Source: Anaerolineales bacterium (GTDB lineage Bacteria; Chloroflexota; Anaerolineae; 4572-78; NAK82). From it: 64,000 nt of DNA. The first letter of the stretch is position 1. Each line of letters opens with the position of its first letter. Below are positions 25,988 through 35,586 of this stretch, in pieces. The stretch spans positions 4,946,310-5,010,309 of the forward strand of contig CP070811.1 in assembly GCA_020343875.1 (NCBI GenBank). Reading direction: 5' to 3'. Made by a program: the position numbers and the translations under genes. Below the pieces are notes generated by a model that was not told the origin of the DNA, did no database searches, and saw only the letters and a program-made list of their open reading frames with translations.

Positions 25988-27303
25988 TGAAGAAGCTGGC
26001 CAGAACTGCGCAACTTACCGCCCTGGCGCTGATGATCGTGCTGCTCGCGAGTGCTTGCAAACACACGGCAGCGCCCACCCCCACTCCGCCCCCCTCTGCC
26101 CCCGGCGTCGCCAGCGGACCGGGGATAATAAAGACCGGGAGTTTAACCGCACTGGGCACCATCCTGCCTGCGCAAAAGGTCAAGCTCAGCTTTAGCACCG
26201 GCGGGCCAGTGCGGGTGGTGAAGGTCCAAGTGGGCATGCAGGTCAAAGCGGGTGAGGCGCTGGCTGAATTGGACACCACCGATTTGGGGATGGACGTGCA
26301 AGAGGCAGAGGATAGCTTGGCCCTTTACCAGGCCTTACTGGACCAAGCCAGGGCTGGTGCGCGGGCGCAAGAGCTGCTCATCGCGCGTGCTGAGTACGAA
26401 CGCACCCTGGCTCAGCATGAGCACCTGCTGGACGGCGCGCGGCCTGAGGAAATCGCCATAGCCCAGGCCGATTACCAGGCTGCCCTGGCCCGTTACAAGG
26501 ATGTGCTAACAGGTTCTGACGAGGAGGACCTGATCGTGGCTGCAGCCAGCGTAGAGAAGGCAGCCATTGTCGTGCAGCGCGCCCAAGCCGAGTACGACGC
26601 AGTCGCCGTTCAACCGGACGTGGGGATCAGCCCGCAGGCCGCGGCTCTCCACGAGGCGACCATAGACTACCAGGCAGCCGTGGCTGAGTACCAGCGCTTG
26701 AAGAGCCTGCCCAGGCAGGTCTACTTGGATGAGATGCAGGCACAAGTGGATAGCGCCGAGGCCAAGCTCAGGCTGGTGGAGTCAGGGCCTACCCCATCGG
26801 AAATTACGGCCAGCGCGAGCGATGTGACCATCGCTCAGGCCCGGTTGGATCTCAACCAAGCGGGAGCCAGACCAGAGGACGTAGCTGTCGCTCTGGCTCG
26901 GGTTCAGCAGGCGCGTACAGCCCTGGCGCGGGCCCGGTTGGCCCTCTCGAACGCCCAACTGCTGGCCCCCTTTGAAGGGACTGTCTCAGCGGTGTACCTC
27001 AGCCCGGGAGAATGGGGCGCACCAGGTGTCCCGGTGGTTGAACTGCTGGATACCTCCCACTGGCGTGTGGAGACGCGCAACGTGGGCGAGTTGAGTATTG
27101 GGCGCGTCCAGCTCGGCCAGGAGGCCACGGTGCGGGTCATGGCCTTTCCTGGCAAGGAGCTGCGAGGGAGGGTCGTTACCATTTCGCCGGTGGCAGTAGT
27201 GCAACAGGGAGATACGACGTACACCTTACTCATCGAACTGGAGCCCACCAAGCTCAACCTGCGCCCTGGAATGAATACCGAGGTAGAGATTCTGACGGAG
27301 TGA
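25987..27303 (+). CDS. HlyD/MacA-like membrane fusion lipoprotein
   Basis: This 438-residue protein begins with a lipoprotein signal peptide (LLASAC, lipid-accepting C24) and a Pro/Thr linker. The body has the adaptor layout: a biotinyl-lipoyl half (VRVVKVQVGMQVKAGEALAEL), a long Ala/Glu/Gln-rich coiled coil with AQADYQAAL-type repeats (about 100-290), the second lipoyl half (LLAPFEGTVSAVYLSPGEWG), and a beta-barrel part ending LRPGMNTEVEILTE. Such proteins join MacB-type ABC permeases to export paths or deliver substrates outside. It is the last gene of the operon and ends 11 nt before a convergent gene. No outer-membrane channel gene is nearby. Confidence 0.9.
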   Translation: MKKLARTAQLTALALMIVLLASACKHTAAPTPTPPPSAPGVASGPGIIKTGSLTALGTILPAQKVKLSFSTGGPVRVVKVQVGMQVKAGEALAELDTTDLGMDVQEAEDSLALYQALLDQARAGARAQELLIARAEYERTLAQHEHLLDGARPEEIAIAQADYQAALARYKDVLTGSDEEDLIVAAASVEKAAIVVQRAQAEYDAVAVQPDVGISPQAAALHEATIDYQAAVAEYQRLKSLPRQVYLDEMQAQVDSAEAKLRLVESGPTPSEITASASDVTIAQARLDLNQAGARPEDVAVALARVQQARTALARARLALSNAQLLAPFEGTVSAVYLSPGEWGAPGVPVVELLDTSHWRVETRNVGELSIGRVQLGQEATVRVMAFPGKELRGRVVTISPVAVVQQGDTTYTLLIELEPTKLNLRPGMNTEVEILTE

Positions 27304-27314
27304 AAGCGGGCCTC

Positions 27315-28265
27315 TCAGCGTTGCAGCCCCTCACTGACCCGATCCAAAACAGCCACCTCTTGCTCAGTCAGACGCCAGCCAAGTGCGCCTACGTTCTCTT
27401 GGGCCTGACGAGCATTCTTAGCACCAGGAATAGGTATCGCACCCTTGCAAATGACCCAATTCAGAGCCACCTGGGCCGGGGTCTTGCCGTCGTGGGCCTG
27501 GCCCATCTGGCGCAGGAGAGCGGTCAGGGGCTGAATTTGAGCCAGGTAATCGCGTTTGAAGCGGCGGCCACGCAAGGCGTGCGGAGGGTTCTCAGGTGTG
27601 TATTTGCCGGTTAGCAGCCCCATCCCCAGCGGGCTATAGGCGATCAGAGTCACGTCCAGTTCACGACATACGTCCAGCAAGCCATTTCGCTCCGGCCGGC
27701 GATGCAGCAGGCTGTAGTGAACCTGATTAGAGATCAAGGGCACTCCATGTCTCGCCAGTGCAGCCTGGGCGCGGCGTGTTTGCTCAGAGCTGTAGTTAGA
27801 GACGCCCACGACCCGGACCAACCCTGCCCCGACAGCATCGACCAGCCCTGCCATCCAGGACTCGATAGGCACCGGCGGATAGGGCCAGTGCATCTGGTAC
27901 AAATCAACCCGATCCAGGCCCAGCCGACTCAGACTGGCCCTGAGAGCACGTAGCAGACTCGCCCCCCGCCAACGCCAGGGAAACGGGAAAAACTTAGTCG
28001 CCACGATCACCGGGCGCCCGCTGGCTCGCATGAACTGGCCCAACAGCCGCTCCGAGCGGCCACGTCCGTAGACCTCGGCCGTGTCGAAAAAGTTGATGCC
28101 GGCCGCCTGGCTGACTTGAAACGCGTCTTCCAGATCCGAATCAGTGTAGCCACCCCGGCCATACCCCCAAAACAGTCGATCCCCCCAGGCCCACGTGCCG
28201 ATTCCCAACCGGCTGATGCGCAGGTCGCTACGGCCTAGTGAGATTTTCTCTTGGGCCGAGCTCAT
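27315..28265 (-). CDS. Aldo/keto reductase
   Basis: This 316-residue protein is a standard AKR TIM barrel that reduces aldehydes or ketones with NAD(P)H. Visible are [10 protein letters not shown], the catalytic Asp/Tyr region [18 protein letters not shown], the Lys strand [23 protein letters not shown] with the catalytic His, VVGVSNYS, and the cofactor-binding end [15 protein letters not shown]. The start overlaps the stop of the lactate dehydrogenase gene by a few bases, so the two are co-translated. The substrate is unknown; pairing with lactate dehydrogenase suggests carbonyl or 2-oxoacid metabolism. Confidence 0.93.
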   Translation of the reverse strand: MSSAQEKISLGRSDLRISRLGIGTWAWGDRLFWGYGRGGYTDSDLEDAFQVSQAAGINFFDTAEVYGRGRSERLLGQFMRASGRPVIVATKFFPFPWRWRGASLLRALRASLSRLGLDRVDLYQMHWPYPPVPIESWMAGLVDAVGAGLVRVVGVSNYSSEQTRRAQAALARHGVPLISNQVHYSLLHRRPERNGLLDVCRELDVTLIAYSPLGMGLLTGKYTPENPPHALRGRRFKRDYLAQIQPLTALLRQMGQAHDGKTPAQVALNWVICKGAIPIPGAKNARQAQENVGALGWRLTEQEVAVLDRVSEGLQR

Positions 28266-29209
28266 TCAGATGTCTCCAACGACTCGATTGCATCCCGGAT
28301 GATTTGAGCACTGGCAGCCAGCGCAGTCGCCTCCGCTTCATTGAGCGCAAGCGGCAAGGCTACCAATGCCCCATCACCACCCACCAGTTGCGGCATGGAG
28401 AGCGTCACGTCGGTCACGCCAGCCACCTGAGGCATTGGCGTACATACCGTCAGGATGGCCCGCTGATCATGCAAAATCGCATCTACGATGCGGGCCAATG
28501 CACCTCCAATGCCATAGTAGGTAGCCCCCTTTCCAGAGATGATGCGATAAGCCGCCTGGCGCACTTGTTCGTCAATCGCTTGCTTGGTTTCCTCGTCCAG
28601 GCATATGTCCCGCAAGCGGCAGAAATCATCCAGTGTCGTGCCCCCGATGGTTACCAGAGACCAGGTTAGCACCTCAGAGTCGCCGTGCTCGCCCACCACA
28701 TAGCCGTGTACATGATGAGGGTCGACGCCAAAGTGAGCCCCCAGCAAGGTTCGGAAACGGGCTGTGTCCAGTGTCGTGCCTGATCCGATGACTTGGCCTG
28801 GTGCAGCCCCCAAATCGGCCGCATAGCGGGCCGTCAGGTGCGTCATTATGTCGACCGGATTGGTAGCAACCACCAGGATTGCCCGAGGTGCGTGGCGCAG
28901 GACCTTGGGTACCACCTCTCGGAACACCGCTGCATTTCGCTCCAGGAGTTGTAGCCGGGTTTCGCCCGGTCTCTGGTTGACGCCAGCCGTGATAATGACA
29001 GCCTTGCTTCCGGCCAAGTCAGCATAGTCGCCGGCGATCACCTCCAACGGATGAGCAAAAGGCACCACATGCCGAAGATCGTCTGCCTCGGCCCGAGCTC
29101 GTGCCTCGTTTCTGTCCACCAGCACGATTTGGCGGCCAATGCCCCGCATAATGAGGGCATAAGCCGCCGTTGAACCAACCAATCCGCTACCTACTACAGC
29201 TATTTTCAT
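28262..29209 (-). CDS. ldh: L-lactate dehydrogenase (possibly malate)
   Basis: This 315-residue NAD-dependent dehydrogenase has the Rossmann motif [15 protein letters not shown] at the N-terminus, the cofactor Asp in [10 protein letters not shown], the substrate loop [39 protein letters not shown] and the catalytic [11 protein letters not shown]. Gln in the NQRPGE loop (where malate dehydrogenases have Arg) and the Asp-Thr-Ala-Arg segment favour lactate over malate. It interconverts pyruvate and lactate in the cytoplasm. It lies 34 nt behind the DUF427 gene and overlaps the aldo/keto reductase gene, so the three form one minus-strand operon. Confidence 0.9.
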   Translation of the reverse strand: MKIAVVGSGLVGSTAAYALIMRGIGRQIVLVDRNEARARAEADDLRHVVPFAHPLEVIAGDYADLAGSKAVIITAGVNQRPGETRLQLLERNAAVFREVVPKVLRHAPRAILVVATNPVDIMTHLTARYAADLGAAPGQVIGSGTTLDTARFRTLLGAHFGVDPHHVHGYVVGEHGDSEVLTWSLVTIGGTTLDDFCRLRDICLDEETKQAIDEQVRQAAYRIISGKGATYYGIGGALARIVDAILHDQRAILTVCTPMPQVAGVTDVTLSMPQLVGGDGALVALPLALNEAEATALAASAQIIRDAIESLETSE

Positions 29210-29243
29210 TCTTCAGCACCCTATCCTCTACCCGTGAAAATTA

Positions 29244-29738
29244 CTACCAGCCCCAAGTTCCTGGCCCTCCTTTGAAGGGGCCGACAATATCGCTGGTGAC
29301 CCAGCCCCCGTAGAAACCACCTGCCTGGGGTTGCACCTGCTCGCCGCCGACGAAGCACGCATCCATCAGATGGGGGTAAAAGGCGACGTAGCCCTGAATC
29401 GCTTCGAAGCCCTGGGTGGGGCTGGCATAGGACCAGGCGGCGTTCTCAGCTTGCTTGCCCCCCACAATGAGCGTGTAGTAGGCCGCCTGACCTTTCCACT
29501 CACACAAGGTAGTGTGCGTGTTCAGCTCCAGATGCTCCATCTTGATGTCTTCGGGCGGGATATAATACACAGGTGGATGACTGGTTTCCAGCACGCGAAC
29601 GGCACATCGCGTCTCCGCAATAAGGAGACCGTTGAAAAACACCTGAATGGGCTTCCCCGTCGCCTCGGCTCTAGGCGGGCGCGGGTAATCCCAGACTGAT
29701 TCCTGGCCCGGGCCAGGCTCAATGCGTTGGGGATACAT
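29244..29738 (-). CDS. DUF427 family protein
   Basis: I start at 29738, where GGAGG precedes the ATG; an earlier start at 29786 would lie inside the promoter. The 164-residue protein has the DUF427 features: VFFNGLLIAETRCAVRVLETSHPPVYYIPPEDI, the short LCEWKGQAAYYTL segment, and GYVAFYPHLMDACFVGGEQV (the first and last are cited only as landmarks near residues 30-62 and 125-144). The family is a small beta-rich fold of uncertain function often near oxidoreductases. The tail is Gly/Trp-rich. It is the first gene of the DUF427-ldh-AKR operon and is driven by a near-perfect promoter that faces the MarR gene. Confidence 0.85.
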   Translation of the reverse strand: MYPQRIEPGPGQESVWDYPRPPRAEATGKPIQVFFNGLLIAETRCAVRVLETSHPPVYYIPPEDIKMEHLELNTHTTLCEWKGQAAYYTLIVGGKQAENAAWSYASPTQGFEAIQGYVAFYPHLMDACFVGGEQVQPQAGGFYGGWVTSDIVGPFKGGPGTWGW

Positions 29739-29785
29739 AGGGCTGGTTGTCCTCCTTTTACGCTGGTTAACGCCCACGCAATCCA

Positions 29786-29814
29786 ATTATAGCATGTTGC
29801 AAACATTTTGTCAA
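29786..29814 (-). promoter_or_regulatory. Consensus sigma70 promoter of the DUF427-ldh-AKR operon
   Basis: On the minus strand TTGACA (29814-29809), a 17-nt spacer and TATAAT (29791-29786) are both perfect consensus boxes. Two direct repeats TTGCAAAYATT (29797-29807 and 29819-29829), 22 bp apart, overlap the spacer and lie just upstream of the -35 box. They could be a repressor site. Confidence 0.85.
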
Positions 29815-29829
29815 TGTATTGCAAATATT
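29797..29829. promoter_or_regulatory. Candidate operator: direct repeats TTGCAAAYATT
   Basis: TTGCAAACATT (29797-29807) and TTGCAAATATT (29819-29829) are spaced two helical turns apart across the -35 box of the minus-strand promoter. The adjacent MarR-type regulator is the natural candidate to bind here, but this is inferred only from position. Confidence 0.5.
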
Positions 29830-29905
29830 GAGACACACCTCTCTTTATGATTGTGCGCTGTCAGGCCCTGCAAGCACATCCTCAGCCAAGCCACGAACCA
29901 TAAAC

Positions 29906-29934
29906 TTGACAAGGACTCCACTTGGTAGTATAAG
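29906..29934 (+). promoter_or_regulatory. Sigma70 promoter of the MarR-RND operon
   Basis: TTGACA (29906-29911), a 17-nt spacer and TATAAG (29929-29934) form a strong promoter reading toward the MarR gene. Transcription would start near 29941, just before the inverted repeat at 29960-29986. Confidence 0.8.
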
Positions 29935-29959
29935 CAGGGACTGTTATCCCATTGCCTCG

Positions 29960-29986
29960 CAAATAATTAGCATGTAACATTATTTG
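29960..29986. promoter_or_regulatory. Candidate MarR operator (inverted repeat)
   Basis: CAAATAAT (29960-29967) and ATTATTTG (29979-29986) are perfect inverted arms with an 11-nt centre, placed between the predicted transcription start and the MarR start codon. This is a typical autoregulatory site position for a MarR repressor. Confidence 0.55.
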
Positions 29987-30006
29987 TGCTATAAAGGAAG
30001 TTGGCT

Positions 30007-30573
30007 ATGTCTGCCATTACCATGTCTAAAGAAGAACGAATCAAACGCATTCGTGACACCTTCATCATGTTGGTGTGGACCGCGGCGCGACAGTTTTCTC
30101 AAGATTTGCAGGTATTTGGCTTGACACTGCCCCAATTCGTAGCCCTGGCCTCTCTGGTAGCTCGTGAGCACCCTTGTGCCATGAGCGATCTCACCAAGAT
30201 CACCCTACAAGATCCACCCACAATGACTGGCATCGTAGATCGCTTGATCAGGATGCGACTCGTCCAGCGCACGCGTAGTGAAAGCGATCGCCGGGTTGTC
30301 TTGGTGCATGCAACACAGACTGGTATCAGACTTGTCAGGCAAATCAGGAACAGAATGGACGAAGAGGTAAGCGACTACGCAGTGTTTGCCGATGATGAAC
30401 TGGCGGAATCAGATCGCTTACTAGAATACTTCCAGCAACTGTTGGAATACACCCTTCGTATACACCTCAAACGGCGCCACTCATTGGGCGATGCCGATTT
30501 GGACGCCGAAATCGAGAAGCTGCGGCTCTTCCTGAGAGATCCATCCTTCTCAGCCACACCAGAAACCGTGTAA
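30007..30573 (+). CDS. MarR-family transcriptional regulator
   Basis: The ATG at 30007 follows AAAGGAAG and gives 188 residues; a TTG two codons earlier is less likely. The winged helix is visible in LPQFVALASLVAREHPCAMSDL, then QDPPTMTGIVDRLIRMRLVQR (recognition helix) and the wing RSESDRRVVLVHAT. It belongs to the MarR family of dimeric repressors that release DNA on binding small aromatic or other ligands. It heads the RND efflux operon and sits opposite the DUF427-ldh-AKR operon, with candidate operators in the shared 268-nt intergenic region. Its tail (about 150-188) is longer than in most MarR proteins. Confidence 0.9.
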   Translation: MSAITMSKEERIKRIRDTFIMLVWTAARQFSQDLQVFGLTLPQFVALASLVAREHPCAMSDLTKITLQDPPTMTGIVDRLIRMRLVQRTRSESDRRVVLVHATQTGIRLVRQIRNRMDEEVSDYAVFADDELAESDRLLEYFQQLLEYTLRIHLKRRHSLGDADLDAEIEKLRLFLRDPSFSATPETV

Positions 30574-30660
30574 CTCTGTCTCAATGCTTTCCTGATCTCG
30601 CGTTTCTGGCTGTTACGCTGAGTGCTCAAAAAAGTTTAGAAAGGATTTTGGAGATAAGCT

Positions 30661-32115
30661 ATGAAACGATCAGCGAAAACTCATCCCGGATTGTGGATTT
30701 TTCTTATCCTGCTCCTGGTTGCAGTCTTACCGTTGACGGCCTGCAACCCGGCAGCCAAGCCTATCCGCTTCGGCTCGGACTCGGGGGCAGGAGTCGCCCA
30801 GGCAGCCCCCCCCCAGGCAGCCCCGGCCGTTCCAGTGGCCCCCCACTCTGTGCAGGTGGCTCCCGTTGAAATCGGCGACATCGCCGTGGTTTACTCATAC
30901 AGTGTAGACATTGAAGCCACAGATAGTGTCAATGTGATGCCTATGGCCGCTGGTCGTATTGAGTCCGTGTTGGTGAAGGTGGGAGATGAAGTGCAAGCCG
31001 GCGATCCCATTGCCATGGTCGAGAGTACGGTCTACGAGGCGCAGTTGAAGCAGGCCCAAGCCGGCCTGGAGCTCGCCAGACTAGGGCTGGCCAAAATGGA
31101 AGCAGGAACACGTCCTGAGCAGATAGCAACCGCCCAGGCGGCCGTTCAATTTGCGCGCAACGCATTGAGTGACATAATTTATATCACCGACGCTGAGCGC
31201 ACGGCGGCAGTGGCAGCTATGGCTCAGACTGAGGCCATGCTGCGTCTGGCTCAGGCCGAATACGACAAGATCGCCTGGGCTGGTCAGGTGGGCATGATGC
31301 CACAGGCCCTGCAATTAGAACAAGCCACCATCGCCTATGAGGCGGCCCAAGCCGCCTACGAGCTGCAGACCAACCCCAGCGACGTACAATTGTCCCCTCT
31401 TATGATGCAGTTGGGCCAGGCTGAACTGGCTCTGGCCATGGCCAAGAAACCCTTCACAGAAACAGATTTCGAAATGGCCAGGGCCCAGATCAAGCTAGCA
31501 GAAGCAGCCGTGGACTTGGCCAGTGTACAAGTGAATGAGGCAACCATCCGCGCCCCTATGGCTGGGATCGTAGCCGAACTCTACATTGCTGCAGGTAGCA
31601 TGGCGGGCCCTCAGGCCCCGGTTGCTCTTCTGGTATCTAGGCAGGTAGAAGCGGTCATCAATATCGAAGAGAGTCGCATCAGCCAGGTAGCAGAAGGCCA
31701 AAACGCTGCCCTGAGGGTAGCTGCCTATCCCGACCAGGACTTCCCAGCTGTGGTGACCAGCGTCGCCCCCATTGCTGACCAGGACAGCCACACCTTTGTG
31801 GTCAAAGTAACGCCGCAAGACGACGACCATTTGCTGCGCAGCGGCATGTACGCCGACCTGTCACTTCTGGTCGAGCAAAAGCAAGCCACGCTGTTGGTGC
31901 CCCGGGCCGCCCTGATCGACACCAACGATCAGCCGACTGTCTACGTCGTCGCGGAAGACAATACGGTCGGACTTCGGGCGGTGACCACCGGATTGATAGA
32001 GGGTGACCGTGTCGAAATTCTTTCCGGCTTGAGCGCTGACCAGTTAGTGGTCATTGCAGGCCACTCCGGCCTGGTGGACGGCAGCAGCGTCGAAGTGATG
32101 AACTCCTTGAACTAA
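30661..32115 (+). CDS. RND efflux membrane fusion lipoprotein
   Basis: This 484-residue protein begins with a lipoprotein signal peptide (lipobox LTAC, C28). A Gln/Ala/Pro-rich linker, a lipoyl half (GRIESVLVKVGDEVQAGDPI), a long alpha-helical hairpin (about 120-285, with AQAGLELARLGLAK and AAQAAYELQ) and the second lipoyl half (IRAPMAGIVAELYIAAGS) follow. Beta-barrel and membrane-proximal domains end at SGLSADQLVVIAGHSGLVDG. It would join the RND pump encoded next in the operon and lies 87 nt after the MarR gene. GGAG precedes the ATG. Confidence 0.92.
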   Translation: MKRSAKTHPGLWIFLILLLVAVLPLTACNPAAKPIRFGSDSGAGVAQAAPPQAAPAVPVAPHSVQVAPVEIGDIAVVYSYSVDIEATDSVNVMPMAAGRIESVLVKVGDEVQAGDPIAMVESTVYEAQLKQAQAGLELARLGLAKMEAGTRPEQIATAQAAVQFARNALSDIIYITDAERTAAVAAMAQTEAMLRLAQAEYDKIAWAGQVGMMPQALQLEQATIAYEAAQAAYELQTNPSDVQLSPLMMQLGQAELALAMAKKPFTETDFEMARAQIKLAEAAVDLASVQVNEATIRAPMAGIVAELYIAAGSMAGPQAPVALLVSRQVEAVINIEESRISQVAEGQNAALRVAAYPDQDFPAVVTSVAPIADQDSHTFVVKVTPQDDDHLLRSGMYADLSLLVEQKQATLLVPRAALIDTNDQPTVYVVAEDNTVGLRAVTTGLIEGDRVEILSGLSADQLVVIAGHSGLVDGSSVEVMNSLN

Positions 32116-32203
32116 GTCTAGGGTGTAATTCAAGGCTGAGAATAAGGTTTGGCCTCAGCCTCCAGCCACAACCCTAACCGAATTCGTGCCTTGGAGACAA
32201 TTT

Positions 32204-35200
32204 ATGGGAATTACCAGATTAGCAATTACAAGACCACTGACCATGCTGATGATTATCCTGGGCCTGGTGGTTTTGGGCTACCGTTCTCTAACAGAGCTGC
32301 AGGTCGACCGCTACCCGGCGGTTGTCTTTCCCTTTGTCAGTGTGGTGGCTATTTTCCCCGGCGCAGGACCAGAAGACGTGGAAGACCTGGTGGTCAAACC
32401 CATCGAAGATGCTGTAGCCGGTATCCCGGGTATTGATCAGCTCTTTTCGGCCTCCTCCGAAGGAGTGGGCTTTGTGGTGGTCGCCTTCGAAGAGGGCGTA
32501 GACGGCGATCAAGCAGCCATCGACGTAGAACGTCAGGTAGCAACCGTACGCGGGCAGTTGCCGGCTGAAGCTTTTGATCCTTCCATCGTAAAAGCCGACA
32601 TCAACGCCATTCCCATTATCGAGATTATCTTGAGCGGGCCGCAAGGCCAGGATGCCCTGTTTGAAGTGGCTCGGGATGACATCAAGCCACGCCTACAGAC
32701 CATCCGCGGGGTGGCGGCAGTGAGTATCTCAGGCGGGCGCGAGCGTGAAATCCATGTAGAAGCCGATCCAGCTAAACTAGCTGCCTTCGGCATCCCGCTC
32801 GAAGTTGTTCAACAAGCCTTGACCTTGAACAATCTCACCTTCCCGGTCGGCTCCATTGAGGAAGGTCGGCAAAAAACGTCTATCCGCTCGGTTGGCGAGT
32901 TTGCCAGTCTGGGGCAAATCGAGGACGTGGTGGTAGCTGGTGGGCCCTCTCCTTTTGGAGGAGGAGGCCGATCAATGCCAGGAGAGGATACGGGTGGGCT
33001 GGTCTACCTGCGAGATGTGGCCACGGTGAGCCAGGGCTTTGGGGATAGAAGCCAGGTGCTACGCTACAACGGCGTTGAGGCGGTAAATATCAGCGTCATA
33101 AAGACCAGCGATTCCAACACCATTGAGCTGGCGGACTCGGTGCGTGAGGTGATCGCAGAACTCAGCCAGGACCTGCCAGACAGCGCCCAGATGACCATCG
33201 TGGCTGACGACTCTGAATTCACGCGCGAGTCGGTAGCGGCCGTCCGAGAAGACTTGATCCTGGCCATCTTGATCACCGGCCTGGTCATGTTGGTCTTCCT
33301 GCATACCGTTCGGAGCACGTTCATTGTCGTGCTGGCCATCCCTACCTCCCTTATCTCCACCTTCCTGGTCATGTGGGCCCTGGGTTTCAGCCTAAACGTG
33401 CTTACCCTGTTGGCTTTGACCCTGACTATCGGCATACTGGTCGACGACTCAGTGGTGGTTCTGGAAAATGTTGAGCGCCATTTGAAGATGAAAAAGAAGC
33501 CAAGGCAGGCAGCCCTAGACGGCCGGGCGCAGATTGGCCTAGCAGCTATCACCATCAGCTTGGTGGACGTGGCCGTCTACGTACCGGTGGCCTTTACCAG
33601 CGGCATCGTTGGCCAGTTTTTCAAGTCCTACGGCATCACCATCGCCACTGCCGTGCTATTCTCACTCTTTGTCTCTTTTACTTTGACGCCTATGCTGGCC
33701 GCACAGTGGATGAGAGATGAGAGTCTGCCGAAGTCAAAACCGCGCGGACTGCGCAGGGTATTCAGCATCCTCCTGTGGCCGGTCGACAAAGCCTGGAAAG
33801 GATTCACCATCCTTTGGGACTGGGGCTTCGGAGTCCTGACCAGCCTCTATGCAGCCACCATCCGCTTCGTGCTCAGAAACTTTCTGACACAATCTCTGGC
33901 AGTGCTGGTCGCTGCTGCCGCCGTGGCCTTGGGTGGCTATATGGTCGTTAGCGGGGTTGTTGGAACCGAGTTCTTCCCTCAGGAAGATGATGCCAAATTT
34001 ACCGTCAGCATAGAGATGCCGCCCGGTACCAATCTGGTGGCCACGGACCAGGCGGCGCGCGAGGCAGAGCGCATCATCTTGGAACAGGTACCCGAGACGG
34101 TTTCAATTTTGACCCGTGTGGGTTCGGGTGGCGGCATGGAAAGCTTCTTCGGCGGGGGAGGAAGCACCAATGCGGCTACCATTCTCGTCCAGGTGGTTGA
34201 CAAGAACGAGCGCGTGCGCAGCACCACCGATATCATAAACGCTTTGCGGCCGGAGATCAAGAAGATCCCGGATTCTAACACCTCGCTGGTATTATCCTCT
34301 ATCTTTGGCGGAGGCGCAGCGGGCGCTGTCGAAATCCAGGTGTTCGGCGAAGATCCGGCTATGTTAATCGAGCTGGCCAACCAAGTAGAAACTGTAATGC
34401 GCAACGTGCCCGGGACCACCGACATACTGAACACCGACGCCGCCCAGTCACCCGAAGCCCGCTTTGTCGTGGACCGTGAGCGTGCGCTAGATATGGGACT
34501 ATCACCGGGGCAGGTGGCGGCCACCCTGCGCACGGCGCTGAGTGGCACAGATACCGGCAAGTTCAAGCAGGCTGGAGCTACTGATATCGACATCAACCTG
34601 CGCATCGCAGAGGAAGCCCGCACGGATTTTGATCAGTTGCTGACTGTACCATTGGGTTATCGAAACGGACGGCCGGTCAAACTGAGCCAGGTGGCCAGTG
34701 TCGAGCGCGACCTGGCGCCAGCCGTCATCAATCGTACCGACCGCCAACGCCAGCTGACTGTCAGCTCCGGGGTTTCGGGTCGCGCCTCGGGCGATGTGAC
34801 AAACGACGTCGAAGCGGCCATCCAAGCCAACGTAGAATTCCCCACTGGCTATGGCTTCCGGCTTTCGGGACAATCTGAAGCCGAACGCGAGTCCTTTGCG
34901 GATTTGACCTCTGCGCTGGGCCTAGGTATCTTGCTGGTCTACATGCTATTGGTTGCTCTCTTCCAAAGCTGGTTGCATCCGTTGGCCATTATGTTCTCGC
35001 TGCCGGTGTCGGTGGTAGGCGCTTTTGGCGGGCTGTGGCTGACCGGCTACACCCTGAATATGATGTCCATGCTGGGTATCATCCTGCTGGCAGGCATCGT
35101 TACCAAGAACGCTATCCTGCTGGTAGACTTTGCCAACGAGCTGCAACGGAAAGAGGGATACAGTCGTAAGCGAGCCCTGGAGGAGGCAGGCCGCCTACGG

Positions 35201-35563
35201 CTACGTCCCATCCTGATGACCACTGCCGCCATAGTCTTTGCTATGCTTCCCATCATGTTGGGCAGGGGCGCAGGGGCAGAGGTCCGGGCTCCTCTGGCAG
35301 CAGTCGTCATCGGTGGCAATATTACTTCTACGCTGCTGACACTGATCCTGGTGCCAGTCGTCTACAACTTCTTCGATGGGGGAAGCAGCCTGCTTTCCCG
35401 TGTGTTGCGCAGGCTACTGGGCAGTGAACAGCCAGGCGCAGAGAGAGGGGAGGATAGTACCCCAGCTCCGGCTCCCAAGCCAGCGCCCCAACCCCAGCCA
35501 GGGGCCGCTGTGTCACTACGTCGGAAGCCATCGGCCCCTCAGCCCGACCCGGATGCGGCCTAG
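32204..35563 (+). CDS. RND multidrug efflux permease (HAE1 family)
   Basis: The ATG at 32204, after TTGGAGACAA, gives a 1119-residue pump that starts MGITRLAITRPLTMLMIILG, the usual start of AcrB/MdtB-type proteins. Twelve membrane helices are arranged as 1+5 and 1+5 around two large outer loops. The proton-relay Asp pair is present in GILVDDSVVVLENVERH of helix 4, and the second half has AGIVTKNAILLVDFANE in helix 10. The tail is Pro/Ala-rich. It exports amphiphilic compounds using the proton motive force. Partners in the operon are the lipoprotein adaptor upstream and the SH3b lipoprotein downstream; no TolC-like gene is seen. Confidence 0.95.
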   Translation: MGITRLAITRPLTMLMIILGLVVLGYRSLTELQVDRYPAVVFPFVSVVAIFPGAGPEDVEDLVVKPIEDAVAGIPGIDQLFSASSEGVGFVVVAFEEGVDGDQAAIDVERQVATVRGQLPAEAFDPSIVKADINAIPIIEIILSGPQGQDALFEVARDDIKPRLQTIRGVAAVSISGGREREIHVEADPAKLAAFGIPLEVVQQALTLNNLTFPVGSIEEGRQKTSIRSVGEFASLGQIEDVVVAGGPSPFGGGGRSMPGEDTGGLVYLRDVATVSQGFGDRSQVLRYNGVEAVNISVIKTSDSNTIELADSVREVIAELSQDLPDSAQMTIVADDSEFTRESVAAVREDLILAILITGLVMLVFLHTVRSTFIVVLAIPTSLISTFLVMWALGFSLNVLTLLALTLTIGILVDDSVVVLENVERHLKMKKKPRQAALDGRAQIGLAAITISLVDVAVYVPVAFTSGIVGQFFKSYGITIATAVLFSLFVSFTLTPMLAAQWMRDESLPKSKPRGLRRVFSILLWPVDKAWKGFTILWDWGFGVLTSLYAATIRFVLRNFLTQSLAVLVAAAAVALGGYMVVSGVVGTEFFPQEDDAKFTVSIEMPPGTNLVATDQAAREAERIILEQVPETVSILTRVGSGGGMESFFGGGGSTNAATILVQVVDKNERVRSTTDIINALRPEIKKIPDSNTSLVLSSIFGGGAAGAVEIQVFGEDPAMLIELANQVETVMRNVPGTTDILNTDAAQSPEARFVVDRERALDMGLSPGQVAATLRTALSGTDTGKFKQAGATDIDINLRIAEEARTDFDQLLTVPLGYRNGRPVKLSQVASVERDLAPAVINRTDRQRQLTVSSGVSGRASGDVTNDVEAAIQANVEFPTGYGFRLSGQSEAERESFADLTSALGLGILLVYMLLVALFQSWLHPLAIMFSLPVSVVGAFGGLWLTGYTLNMMSMLGIILLAGIVTKNAILLVDFANELQRKEGYSRKRALEEAGRLRLRPILMTTAAIVFAMLPIMLGRGAGAEVRAPLAAVVIGGNITSTLLTLILVPVVYNFFDGGSSLLSRVLRRLLGSEQPGAERGEDSTPAPAPKPAPQPQPGAAVSLRRKPSAPQPDPDAA

Positions 35564-35586
35564 TCCCTGGAGATTGAGACATAGAT

